The notes beneath the pieces were generated by a model, which saw only the letters and a list, made by a program, of their open reading frames with translations, was not told the DNA's origin and searched no databases. Below, piece by piece: positions 54,251 to 61,951 of a stretch of DNA of 64,000 nucleotides (position 1 is the first letter of the stretch; each line of letters begins with the position of its first letter). This DNA comes from Qipengyuania gaetbuli (GTDB taxonomy: Bacteria; Pseudomonadota; Alphaproteobacteria; Sphingomonadales; Sphingomonadaceae): the NCBI RefSeq assembly GCF_020171365.1, contig NZ_JAIUZO010000002.1, forward strand, positions 124,001 to 188,000. Direction: 5' to 3'. Made by a program: the position numbers and the translations under genes.

Positions 54251-54622
54251 TTACTTCGGACGCTTCGCGCCGTACTTCGAACGGCTCTGCTTGCGATCCT
54301 TGACGCCCTGCGTGTCGAGCACGCCGCGAAGGATGTGGTAGCGCACGCCGGGAAGGTCGCGCACACGGCCGCCGCGGATGAGCACGACGCTGTGCTCCTG
54401 CAGGTTGTGGCCTTCGCCCGGGATGTAGGAGATGACTTCGCGCTGGTTGGTCAGGCGGACCTTGGCAACTTTACGCAGAGCCGAGTTCGGCTTCTTCGGG
54501 GTCGTCGTATAGACGCGGGTGCAAACGCCGCGCTTCTGCGGGTTCTGCTCCATCGCAGGGACCTTGCTCTTGGCCTTCTGCGGAACGCGGCCCTTGCGGA
54601 CCAGCTGGTTGATCGTCGGCAT
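54251..54622 (-). CDS. rpsL: 30S ribosomal protein S12, natural Arg88
   Basis: 123 aa from the ATG at 54622 ([12 protein letters not shown]). Lys43 is in [13 protein letters not shown] as usual. The second streptomycin-contact loop reads [13 protein letters not shown], so position 88 is Arg (codon CGC) where E. coli and Mycobacterium tuberculosis have Lys. S12 monitors codon-anticodon pairing. It is the first gene of the str operon here; longer in-frame starts upstream lack similarity. Confidence 0.96.
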   Translation of the reverse strand: MPTINQLVRKGRVPQKAKSKVPAMEQNPQKRGVCTRVYTTTPKKPNSALRKVAKVRLTNQREVISYIPGEGHNLQEHSVVLIRGGRVRDLPGVRYHILRGVLDTQGVKDRKQSRSKYGAKRPK

Positions 54623-55069
54623 AGTTTCTCGCTTCACCGTTTTGCATCGACCCGTCCGGGCGGGAAACCGGTTCCCACTTTCCCTGACGGGATCGATATG
54701 AATGGCGGCGACTAGTGACGTCCGGGTGATGCGATCGGGGTTCGTGCTTGCGACGCGCGCGGCGCATAAGCACCGGGGCGGCATATCTGCACGAGCCTGA
54801 AACGCTCCACCCTTCGGCCACACGGCCACCGGGTTACTTTGACGGCTGCCCCGAGCGATCCCCGCAAGGTTCGCTGCAATAGAAAAGAGCCTGGTCGAAT
54901 TCTCGACAGGCCCCCGGGACATGACCGGCAATGTTCAGCTCTATCTGGCCGGAGCGGGACGAATCCTACGCCGGATGGGCGCGCACATAGTGGGATGGGG
55001 GGCATGGGTCAAGGGTTGGTGAGAGCAAGACACTTGACAAATGTAATGTCGTTGTTTACATTGCCACAG
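54623..55069. other. Divergent spacer between rpsL and the second accessory patch
   Basis: 447 bases. It must hold the rpsL promoter (minus strand), which I cannot place. The right end holds the promoter-operator at 55034-55062. Open frames crossing it have shadow composition. No tRNA is visible. Confidence 0.45.
55034..55062 (+). promoter_or_regulatory. Sigma-70-like promoter overlapped by a palindromic operator
   Basis: TTGACA (55034-55039), a 17-base spacer and TACATT (55057-55062). A perfect 7-bp inverted repeat AATGTAA-N9-TTACATT (55040-55046 and 55056-55062) covers the spacer and the -10 box, typical of an operator for a dimeric repressor. The expected RNA start falls at about 55069-55070, on the ATG of the next ORF. 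Confidence 0.65.
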
Positions 55070-56029
55070 ATGAGCGTCCTGATTACCCCCTACCACCGTG
55101 AAGGTGTTTGCCGTGAGCGCCGAACGGTAGATGTAGTGGGTCGGACACAGTTCAAGGGGCACCTAACCGAAATCGCACAAGCGAGCGATACTGCCGTCTT
55201 CGCAGCTTGGGACCTGACCGGCAGCTACAAGATCGGGGTCAGGGACCTACATGCGAAATCTCTCTACGGAGTATTCAGGGAGTATCTTAACGCTGTATTC
55301 GAGGTGAATGCTTCGGATTGGTCGGCAAGTGCCGAGGTTAAAGGCGATTTCGAAGTCGCCTTCACCGGCGAGCTTGAACGGTGCTTCGATAAGGCATTAA
55401 GGTCCGAAATCGCTGGGTATGCGATGGACACCATCCGTCGAAACTGGAGGCTCCACAGCTACCTGAGCGATGGTAACCATCACCAGGGTGCGATTGCTCA
55501 CCACGTATCCTTCAGGAAGCGTCGTGAGATCATCTCCTCATTGCTGAATACTTTGGACCGCAGCATTTTTCGGAATGATGCCTGTGAGAGGAATGGCGAG
55601 CGAAGGTTTCTCCGGGTTCTCCATGAGCGCTTGAGCGCTTTTATCAGGATCGGAACCTACTGTCGCGACAGCAGGCTTCCTCGCATCACGGCAACCTCCA
55701 GAGATTACATATTGGAGTATTTTTTCCGGACCGGGTGCCCACCCCCACTCCAGATTGCCCAAGTCGCGCCGCCGCAGGCGAAACGAACACTGGCATTTGG
55801 AGCCTCCCATGACATCCCGAATTATCGACCCATTTTTGGCCGAGCCCGACCCCCCGATGGCCATGCAGATCGACCTGTTGTTGGCGTGCAAAACGCTCAC
55901 CGACCTCGACTTCATGTTCACCGAACTCAACCACATCGACGGCAATACCTGGCGCATCCAAGTGGACCGTCATCGCGCAATCAGGTTCGACTGGATCGAA
56001 GAACTTGGCGCGATCAATATTCAGCTTGA
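55070..56029 (+). CDS. Unrecognised ORF of the accessory patch, probably damaged 3' end
   Basis: 319 codons from an ATG at 55070 that coincides with the predicted RNA start, so the mRNA may be leaderless. Residues 1 to ~230 look like a real protein (DTAVFAAWDLTGSYKIGVRD, EVKGDFEVAFTGELERCFDK, ILEYFFRTG) with AT-richer codons. From about 55800 onward the frame runs out of phase across the HigB-like gene and turns Arg/His/Pro-rich, so its last ~75 codons are almost certainly not native. The original gene seems to have lost its end when the toxin-antitoxin pair arrived. No family recognised. Confidence 0.45.
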   Translation: MSVLITPYHREGVCRERRTVDVVGRTQFKGHLTEIAQASDTAVFAAWDLTGSYKIGVRDLHAKSLYGVFREYLNAVFEVNASDWSASAEVKGDFEVAFTGELERCFDKALRSEIAGYAMDTIRRNWRLHSYLSDGNHHQGAIAHHVSFRKRREIISSLLNTLDRSIFRNDACERNGERRFLRVLHERLSAFIRIGTYCRDSRLPRITATSRDYILEYFFRTGCPPPLQIAQVAPPQAKRTLAFGASHDIPNYRPIFGRARPPDGHADRPVVGVQNAHRPRLHVHRTQPHRRQYLAHPSGPSSRNQVRLDRRTWRDQYSA

Positions 56030-56033
56030 ATAG
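55809..56033 (+). CDS. HigB/RelE-like toxin, short form
   Basis: 74 aa. The C-terminal two thirds fit the HigB family (ACKTLTDLDFMF, then LNHIDGNTWRIQVDRHRAIRFDWIE, like the L.GdrkG.W.i.v.gnwRi.F pattern). Such toxins cleave mRNA on the ribosome. The N-terminal ~18 residues of ordinary HigB (~92 aa, IrsFrhKGl) are absent, so it is truncated or a variant; activity is uncertain. Its stop is 8 bases before the antitoxin gene, the normal toxin-first HigBA order. Confidence 0.6.
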   Translation: MTSRIIDPFLAEPDPPMAMQIDLLLACKTLTDLDFMFTELNHIDGNTWRIQVDRHRAIRFDWIEELGAINIQLE

Positions 56034-56041
56034 GGGTAAAC

Positions 56042-56341
56042 ATGCGAACCCACCACACTACACCGGGCGACGTCTTGAAAACTAAAGTTCTCAGCCGGAT
56101 GGACATTACTCAGGAAGAGCTCGCGAACGCGCTGGGCGTATCTCGATTCAGCGTGAATCAAATTTTGAATTCACGCCGCTCCGTGACACCAGAGATGGCC
56201 GTTCGCCTAGCCCACGTACTAGATACTTCGCCAGAGCTGTGGCTCAATTTGCAGATGAAAGTTGACTTGGCTGAAGCCGAACGCGAATTGAAAGATGAGT
56301 TAAAACAATTGAAGCGGCTCCGAACCTCTAAAATTTCGTAA
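56042..56341 (+). CDS. higA: HigA-family antitoxin (XRE HTH)
   Basis: 99 aa. The helix-turn-helix is at about 27-60: TQEELANALGVSRFSVNQIL, then RRSVTPEMAVRLAHVLDTSPELWLNLQ, close to the VapI/HigA consensus. A Lys/Glu-rich coiled tail follows. It should neutralise the HigB-like protein and repress the pair. AGGGGT lies 4 bases before the ATG. AT-rich codon use marks it as acquired. Confidence 0.85.
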   Translation: MRTHHTTPGDVLKTKVLSRMDITQEELANALGVSRFSVNQILNSRRSVTPEMAVRLAHVLDTSPELWLNLQMKVDLAEAERELKDELKQLKRLRTSKIS

Positions 56342-56400
56342 GCTTTGATGTATCTTCGGACTTTCTACACAAGCCACAAATGGACGAGAATAACTCTTAA

Positions 56401-57501
56401 ATGGAAATTTTCCTTTGCTACCCTCGAGAACTGCAACAGGACACTAAGAAGGTTGCGGCATTCTGTCGCTCAATCAAGGTACCTTACTGGCTTGACGTAG
56501 AGAAAATCGTTCCTGGCGAAAACTGGGATCGACATCGTCGAGAGTCATTACGCAAAGCGAACGCAGTGATCGTGATCTGCGGCCCCCAGACAAACGATCG
56601 CGATGGAGTGTATCACCGCGAGATCAATGAGGCTCTTTCTCACCTTGGTGATAAACGCTTGGGGAAGGTATATCTTATTCCGGCCCGCGCGGTGGACGTA
56701 GACTTACCTTCGGAATTAGCGGACTTACAATATGTCGACCTATTCGCGGAAGGTTGGAAAGGTCAGCTCGCGAAAGGACTGCTCAAACTATACAGGCAAG
56801 ATGGCGTCGAATGCCCGCCAGAACTTGAAGTGGCAGCAGCGACCACATTGGGAAAAGCCCCGAATATCGAAAAACTGGAATCTGTCGGCGATGATTTTGA
56901 ATTTCGAGCCGAATGGCCTGTCTATCATGAAGATACTACTTATTGGAAGTATGTAAATGGAGAGATTCAGACTCCCATATTCAGGTCTTACTTCCAGAGG
57001 AAGAAATGGTTCTTCGATGGAGACGTTGCGCATCCCAATTCGTATTCTGATATATCCGTTTCAGAGTTCTTTCGGCGTGGCGAAATAATTTCACTTGTGA
57101 TCAACGAATCCATGTATTGGGGTGGAGCTCATCCGATGCATGCCACCCACACCAAGAATTTTTTGGGAGATGGATTTGGGTTGCTGTCGTTTCATGAGCT
57201 TTTCTCGGATGCACAGAAGACAGCTGGGTATTTGGCTGACCATGTAAACCTCGAACTTAAACGACAGGATTACGGAGCGTTCGATATCCGGGAATATTCA
57301 TACGACGATGATTTGACGGCTTTATTTACAGAGTTCGCTATCAATGACCGCGGCTTGCGATTTAACTTCGGATCCAACTTAGGTTTGCCACATGTCTTGA
57401 GCGGGTTCACAATATATCTGCCTTGGGAGAACCTAGAGGACCAAATGCTCGACGCGCCCAAACAGATCATTATTGATGGCCCGACGAAACAACCGGACTA
57501 A
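56401..57501 (+). CDS. TIR domain fused to a PdaC/RsiV-like (DUF4163-DUF3298) region
   Basis: 366 aa, no signal peptide or membrane helix, so cytoplasmic. Residues 1 to ~130 form a TIR domain: IFLCYPRE (2-10), YWLDVEKIVPGENW (29-42), LRKANAVIVICG (50-61) and the position of the catalytic Glu at E74 in VYHREINEAL. Residues ~165-230 resemble the PdaC/DUF4163 fold. Residues ~218-360 match DUF3298, with WGGAHPMHATHTKNF (240-254), FGLLSFHELFSD and a late FTIYLPWENL. RsiV anti-sigma factors carry this pair and bind lysozyme. TIR domains degrade NAD+ in bacterial defence. AT-rich and beside a toxin-antitoxin pair, so probably acquired. Confidence 0.8.
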   Translation: MEIFLCYPRELQQDTKKVAAFCRSIKVPYWLDVEKIVPGENWDRHRRESLRKANAVIVICGPQTNDRDGVYHREINEALSHLGDKRLGKVYLIPARAVDVDLPSELADLQYVDLFAEGWKGQLAKGLLKLYRQDGVECPPELEVAAATTLGKAPNIEKLESVGDDFEFRAEWPVYHEDTTYWKYVNGEIQTPIFRSYFQRKKWFFDGDVAHPNSYSDISVSEFFRRGEIISLVINESMYWGGAHPMHATHTKNFLGDGFGLLSFHELFSDAQKTAGYLADHVNLELKRQDYGAFDIREYSYDDDLTALFTEFAINDRGLRFNFGSNLGLPHVLSGFTIYLPWENLEDQMLDAPKQIIIDGPTKQPD

Positions 57502-57622
57502 ATCAACCAAGGCAAAATCTTATCGCTCAAAACAGGTATTGGCGACCTGGGCTACCGCACAAATCTCCGTTTGATTGGTTGAATTTTCCTACTCAGCCGA
57601 AATCTGCATCCTGCGGCGGGCC

Positions 57623-58324
57623 ATGACCGAACCCACCCGCAAGATCGCCCGCCAGGCCACCTCCGCCGTCGCCCACATTGCGCCCGAGCCGGAGGAGGAC
57701 GATCCGCTGCTCGCCTTCGCGCCTTTCATCCATGCAGCGCCGCGGCGCAATTCGATTACGCCGGACTTGCAGCGCCGCTTCGTGGGCACGCTCGCGGCCA
57801 CGGGCATCGTCACACAGGCCGCGCGCTCCATCGGCAAGAGCATGGAGGCGCTCTACAAGTTGCGCGCGCGGCCCGGGGCCGAAGGGTTTGCCGCCGCCTG
57901 GGACGCGGCGCTGGAGCGCGGCGTGCAGCGGCTGGAGGATTGCGCGCTCGAACGCGCGCTGGAGGGCACGCCGACGCCGATCGTCTCCTCCGGCAAGCTG
58001 CTGGGCGTGTGGCACAAGCCCGATAACGGGCTGCTCAGGTTCCTCCTCCAGCACAGGCTCAGGGACAGGTATTCCCCGGCCTCAAGCAGCGAAGCGGTAG
58101 GCCCCAAAAAAGGCGATGCGGTTTACGAGGCCATCCGCGCCGAGGTGCTGGCGGAGGAACGGGCGAAGGTCGCGGCGCGCTCGCCCGAGGCCATCAACGC
58201 CGCGCGGCGGGAGCGGGCGATCGCGCTCTACGGCTACGATCCCGAGGAGGGGGAGCCGCCGGAGGAGGATGCAGGCGACGGGGCGATCGACTGGGACGCC
58301 GCCTTCCCCGGCGAAGAGCCGTGA
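57623..58324 (+). CDS. HTH-type hypothetical protein, family shared with the window-start gene
   Basis: 233 aa from the ATG at 57623. The centre holds ITPDLQRRFVGTLAATGIVTQAARSIGKS, then EALYKLRARPGAEGFAAAWDAAL, an HTH-like region as found in phage small terminases and in sphingomonad hypothetical proteins, followed by a Glu-rich tail. A paralogue starts at the left end of the window next to the restriction genes. GC-rich and host-like, unlike the patch before it. Function unknown. Confidence 0.7.
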   Translation: MTEPTRKIARQATSAVAHIAPEPEEDDPLLAFAPFIHAAPRRNSITPDLQRRFVGTLAATGIVTQAARSIGKSMEALYKLRARPGAEGFAAAWDAALERGVQRLEDCALERALEGTPTPIVSSGKLLGVWHKPDNGLLRFLLQHRLRDRYSPASSSEAVGPKKGDAVYEAIRAEVLAEERAKVAARSPEAINAARRERAIALYGYDPEEGEPPEEDAGDGAIDWDAAFPGEEP

Positions 58325-58334
58325 GGGACGCGGC

Positions 58335-59264
58335 CTAGAACCAGGCCCTCAGCCCCAGCAGGAGCGCGATGCCGTCCGTATCCTCGCCAGCAAGGCGCGC
58401 GATGTCCGCCGTCTCGCCCAGCTTGGCCTCGTAGCCGACGCCGACATAGGGGGCGAATTCCCGCGCGAATTCGTAGCGCAGGCGCAGCCCTGTCTCCAGC
58501 TTGGTCAGCCCTGCCCCGATTTCGCGTTCGGGAATGTCCTGTGCGGACAGTTCCAGCTCCGCGCGCGGCTGCAGGATCAGGCGCTGGGTCAGCTTCCAGT
58601 CGTATTCGCCCTCCACCCGCGCGGTGATGTCGCCGCGATCGGACAGGAAGGCCGCCGCATCGACGTGCCACATGTAGGGCGCAAGGCCCTGCACGCCGAG
58701 GACGAGGTGGCTGCGCGTCTCCGGCTCCACATCGAGCCGCAAGCCGGCCTGCAGGTCGAAGAAGGGGCCGATGGCATGGCCCCAGAGCGCCTGCAGTTCG
58801 GCATCCTCGACGCTGCCGCCGAATTCGCCCTCGCCTTCGGACTTGAAGACGAACTTGTCGATATCGCCGCCGTACCAGCCCTGCACGTCCCACAGGAAGG
58901 CATCGTGGCCGTCGGCGACGCGCGCTTCGAGCCGTTCGACCATAACGGTGCCGGTCGTCATCTCGCCGTGGGTCGCGTGGTTTTCCGCGCGGGCGGCGGC
59001 CATGGCTTCGGCCCCGAAGATGGCGTCGGCGGCGTGCTGCGGCCCCTCGAACGCCTCTGCCGGCGGCGGGCCGGAGGGCAGGTCGCCGACCTGGTGCGCC
59101 GAGTGGTCCATCTGGGGGGCGCCAGTCATGTCGGGCAGCTTGAACGGTGCGGGGGCTTTGGCGGGTTCTTCCGCGTGGCCTTCATGGCCGGCGTGGCCCG
59201 AGTGGTCCTGCGCCGCGGCCGGAAGGGCGAACAGGATCAGTGGCAGGGCGAGAGCGGTCTTCAT
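58335..59264 (-). CDS. copB: Copper resistance protein B
   Basis: 309 aa. Signal peptide MKTALALPLILFALPAAAQ and a His-rich stretch (DHSGHAGHEGHAEE) at 20-33. The body is a CopB outer-membrane beta-barrel, with VQGWYGGDIDKFVFKSEGEGE, VGLRL-like DLQAGLRLDVEPETRSHLVLG and a C-terminal Phe. It binds copper in the periplasm or outer membrane. ATG overlaps the copA stop by 4 bases. Confidence 0.9.
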   Translation of the reverse strand: MKTALALPLILFALPAAAQDHSGHAGHEGHAEEPAKAPAPFKLPDMTGAPQMDHSAHQVGDLPSGPPPAEAFEGPQHAADAIFGAEAMAAARAENHATHGEMTTGTVMVERLEARVADGHDAFLWDVQGWYGGDIDKFVFKSEGEGEFGGSVEDAELQALWGHAIGPFFDLQAGLRLDVEPETRSHLVLGVQGLAPYMWHVDAAAFLSDRGDITARVEGEYDWKLTQRLILQPRAELELSAQDIPEREIGAGLTKLETGLRLRYEFAREFAPYVGVGYEAKLGETADIARLAGEDTDGIALLLGLRAWF

Positions 59265-61042
59265 GCGCCCTCTCCCGCCTTGGGGAACGGCCGCACGGTG
59301 ACCGTCTGCATCATCCCTGCGTGCATGTGGTAGAGCAAATGGCAGTGGAAGGCCCAGTCGCCCGGCTCGTTCGCGGTGACGTCGAAAGTCGCGGTGCCGC
59401 CGGGCTGGACGATGACCGTGTGCTTGAGCGGCTGGTTCATCATCCCCGCGCCGTTCACCAGCTCGAAGAAATGGCCGTGCAAGTGGATGGGGTGTGCCAT
59501 CATGGTGTCGTTGACGAGCTTCACCCGCACCCGCTCATCATAGGCGAAGCGGATCGGATCGTCGGTGACGGCGGAGAACTTCTTGCCGTCGAAGCTCCAC
59601 ATGTACCGCTCCATGTTGCCGGTGAGGTGGATCTCGAGGCTGCGCGTCGGCATGCGGTGCGGGTTGGGCCGCTTCGCCTTGAGGTCGGTGTAGCGCAGGA
59701 CGCGGTGGTCGACCCCGTCGAGGCCGAGGCCCGGAAAGTCCATCCGGTCGACCGGCATGGGCGCCACCATGTCGAGCCCGGGTCCGACCTTCACATTGTC
59801 CGGCAGCTTCGAGGTATCGCGCATGGAATGGTCCATCGAGCCATGATCCATTCCGGCCATCGCATCCCCGGAGCCGTGGTCCATCCCGCCATGGCCGCCG
59901 TGCCCTCCGTGGCCGCCATGACCGCCCTCGCCGCCTTCCATCGAGCCCATGCCCATGTCGGCCATGGTCAGCGTCACCGGTTCGCGCAGCGGCGGCGGGG
60001 CGGCGCGGTGGCCCTTGTGCGAGGTGAGCGAGGCAACACCCATGCCCGAACGGTCCATCGCCTCGGCGACCAGCGCGTGGCTGCCGTCGGGCGGCGTGAC
60101 GATGACGTCGTAGGTCTCGGCGGTGCCGATCTGGAATTCGTCGACCTCGAACTCCTCCACATCCTTGCCGTCGGCGGCGATGACGGTCATCGGCACGCCC
60201 GGGATACGGATGTTGAAGAAGGTCATGGCCGAGCCGTTGATCACGCGCAGCCTGATCCGCTCGCCGGGAGTGAAGAGATATTCCAGCCCGTCCATCGGGC
60301 CGTGACCGTTGACGAGGAAGGTGTAGGTCGCACCCGTCACGTCGGAGATATCGCGCGGGTTCATCCGCATGCGGCCCCACATCAGCCGCTCCTCCAAGCT
60401 CATGTCGCCTTCGGTCGCAGTCTGCATCTGGTAGTTGTAGTAATGCTCCCCGACCTTCAGCTTGCGCGCGATCTCGTGCGGGTGGACGGGCGTGAACTCG
60501 CTCAGCAGCACGACATAGTCGCGGTCGTAGCGCGGGTCGGGCGTGGCGCTTTCTATGATGAGCGGGCCGTAATGCCCCTCCTGCTCCTGGAGGCCGGAAT
60601 GGCTGTGCCACCAGTAAGTGCCGTTCTGCCGGATCGGGAATTCGTAAGTGAAGGTTTCGCCCGGCTTGATCCCGGGGAAGCTGACGCCCGGCACGCCGTC
60701 GAACTGGAAGGGCAGCAGCAGGCCGTGCCAGTGGATCGAGGTATCCTCCGCCAGCCGGTTGGTTACGTCGATGCGCACGTTCTGCCCTTCGCGCAGCCGC
60801 ACCAGCGGGCCCGGCACCGTGCCGTTCACGGCCACCGCATGGCCGCTCCGGCCGCCGACGCCGAAATGATGGCTGTCCACCGTCAGCGCGATGCGTTCAC
60901 CGCTCACCTCGCCGAAGCCCTGGCGGGCGTGGGTCAGCGATTGTCCCATGGCCCATGCAGGCAGCGGAACTGCGCTTGCTGCGGCAAGGCCGACGGTGCT
61001 GCGAATGAGGTTGCGACGCGTAATCAGGGGGGAGGAGGTCAT
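59261..61042 (-). CDS. copA: Copper resistance multicopper oxidase (CopA type)
   Basis: 593 aa from the ATG at 61042; a GTG two codons upstream is also in frame. A twin-arginine signal (TRRNLIRSTVGLAAASAVP) leads to three cupredoxin domains with copper ligands HWHG, HSH, HPIHLHGH and HCHLLYHMHAGM. A Gly-His run (GGHGGHGGHGGHGG) and Met/Asp/His-rich stretch (GMDHGSMDHSM) lie between domains 2 and 3, typical of copper binding in CopA. It oxidises Cu(I). It overlaps copB and starts opposite csoR. Confidence 0.95.
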   Translation of the reverse strand: MTSSPLITRRNLIRSTVGLAAASAVPLPAWAMGQSLTHARQGFGEVSGERIALTVDSHHFGVGGRSGHAVAVNGTVPGPLVRLREGQNVRIDVTNRLAEDTSIHWHGLLLPFQFDGVPGVSFPGIKPGETFTYEFPIRQNGTYWWHSHSGLQEQEGHYGPLIIESATPDPRYDRDYVVLLSEFTPVHPHEIARKLKVGEHYYNYQMQTATEGDMSLEERLMWGRMRMNPRDISDVTGATYTFLVNGHGPMDGLEYLFTPGERIRLRVINGSAMTFFNIRIPGVPMTVIAADGKDVEEFEVDEFQIGTAETYDVIVTPPDGSHALVAEAMDRSGMGVASLTSHKGHRAAPPPLREPVTLTMADMGMGSMEGGEGGHGGHGGHGGHGGMDHGSGDAMAGMDHGSMDHSMRDTSKLPDNVKVGPGLDMVAPMPVDRMDFPGLGLDGVDHRVLRYTDLKAKRPNPHRMPTRSLEIHLTGNMERYMWSFDGKKFSAVTDDPIRFAYDERVRVKLVNDTMMAHPIHLHGHFFELVNGAGMMNQPLKHTVIVQPGGTATFDVTANEPGDWAFHCHLLYHMHAGMMQTVTVRPFPKAGEGA

Positions 61043-61066
61043 CGACACTTCTGTACGGTTGCCATG

Positions 61067-61073
61067 GGGGTAT
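61067..61073. promoter_or_regulatory. CsoR-like half-site near copA
   Basis: GGGGTAT on the plus strand, inside ATGGGGGTAT, about 20 bases before the copA ATG; it repeats the half of the operator at 61088-61104. Single half-sites are common in GC-rich DNA, so this is tentative. Confidence 0.35.
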
Positions 61074-61087
61074 TCGCGGCCCTATAT

Positions 61088-61104
61088 ATACCCCCATGGG
61101 GTAT
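61088..61104. promoter_or_regulatory. CsoR operator between copA and csoR
   Basis: Perfect 7-bp inverted repeat ATACCCC-CAT-GGGGTAT, the form expected of CsoR/RcnR-type tetramer operators. It lies between the divergent genes copA and csoR, 21 bases before the csoR ATG. Copper binding by CsoR should release it and induce both sides. Confidence 0.75.
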
Positions 61105-61124
61105 TTGGAAGGACCCATTTCGAG

Positions 61125-61394
61125 ATGAACGAGAAGTCTGCCGCAAAGATCCGCCGGCTGAACCGGATTTCCGGACAGGTGAACGGAATCGCCCGCATGA
61201 TCGAGGACGATCGCTATTGCATCGACATCCTCCACCAGATCCAGGCGGTGAAGTCCGCGCTCGCCAAGGTGGAGAGCGAAGTACTGAAGGATCACGCGGC
61301 CTGCTGCGTGTCCGAAGCCATCGCCAGCGGCGACGAAAAGGAACAGCGCCAGAAGTTCGAAGAACTGGTCGACCTCCTCGAAAAGCGGCGTTAG
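61125..61394 (+). CDS. csoR: Metal-sensing repressor CsoR
   Basis: 89 aa, all-helical CsoR/RcnR family. The three Cu(I) ligands of the family are visible as C, H, C: DRYCIDIL, then DHAACCVSEAI, where His and the following Cys lie four residues apart. Starts INRISGQVNGIARMI-like RLNRISGQVNGIARMIED. It represses transcription until copper binds. It leads a small operon with the DUF411 gene, 44 bases on. Confidence 0.9.
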   Translation: MNEKSAAKIRRLNRISGQVNGIARMIEDDRYCIDILHQIQAVKSALAKVESEVLKDHAACCVSEAIASGDEKEQRQKFEELVDLLEKRR

Positions 61395-61438
61395 GCCGCG
61401 CCCCGGACCGAACAAGAGACAGCAGGACAAACGAAGCC

Positions 61439-61924
61439 ATGACCCTCACCTCGTTCACCCGCACCCCCCTTCGCATGACGCTCGGCCTCGCACTCGCGGC
61501 CTGTGCCGGTGCGGCGCAGGCGACCAGCATCACCATGTACCGCGATCCCAATTGCGGCTGCTGCCTGTCATGGCTGAAGCACGCCAACGACCATTTCGCG
61601 AAGGGCGAGGAAAAGGTTACGGCCAAGTCCGTCGACAGTCCGAATATCGCGGCTCTGAAGTCGGGCAAGGGCGTGCCCACAGAGCTCGTTTCCTGCCACA
61701 CCGCCATTGTCGACGGCATGGTGATCGAAGGCCATGTGCCCGCCGCCGATATCGAACGCCTGCTGAAGCAGCGCCCCAAGGGCATCACCGGCCTTGCCGT
61801 GGCCGGCATGCCGCTCGGCTCGCCCGGCATGGAAGCGGGCGACCGGCGACAAGCCTACCAGATCATCGCCTTCGGACCGAACAAGCGGGTCGTCTGGGCG
61901 ACCTATTCGGCCAAGGGCGGTTAA
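61439..61924 (+). CDS. DUF411 metal-handling exported protein
   Basis: 161 aa with a signal peptide ending AAQAT. The DUF411 motifs are MYRDPNCGCCLSWLKH (about 33-48; CGCC pair), a later Cys in ELVSCHTAIVDG and GMPLGSPGME. DUF411 proteins accompany copper resistance genes and are thought to bind copper through the Cys pair. Follows csoR in the same operon. Confidence 0.9.
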   Translation: MTLTSFTRTPLRMTLGLALAACAGAAQATSITMYRDPNCGCCLSWLKHANDHFAKGEEKVTAKSVDSPNIAALKSGKGVPTELVSCHTAIVDGMVIEGHVPAADIERLLKQRPKGITGLAVAGMPLGSPGMEAGDRRQAYQIIAFGPNKRVVWATYSAKGG

Positions 61925-61930
61925 GGCTCG

Positions 61931-61951
61931 GCCGGGCGTCAGGCGCCCGGC
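61931..61951. terminator. Hairpin between the convergent DUF411 and DUF305 genes
   Basis: GCCGGGCG pairs with CGCCCGGC around a short loop in the 14-base gap; it includes the DUF305 stop codon. There is no T-run on the plus side, so it is a weak candidate. Confidence 0.45.

Noticed and set aside
55715..55760. A frameshift at the TTTTTT run joining the unknown ORF to the HigB-like frame
   Set aside because: The shifted frame gives no HigB-like N-terminus and no conserved residues, so there is no evidence beyond the homopolymer.
57502..57590. An 8-bp inverted repeat TCAACCAA/TTGGTTGA after the TIR gene as an element end
   Set aside because: Too short, with a 65-base gap and no matching copy on the left side of the patch.
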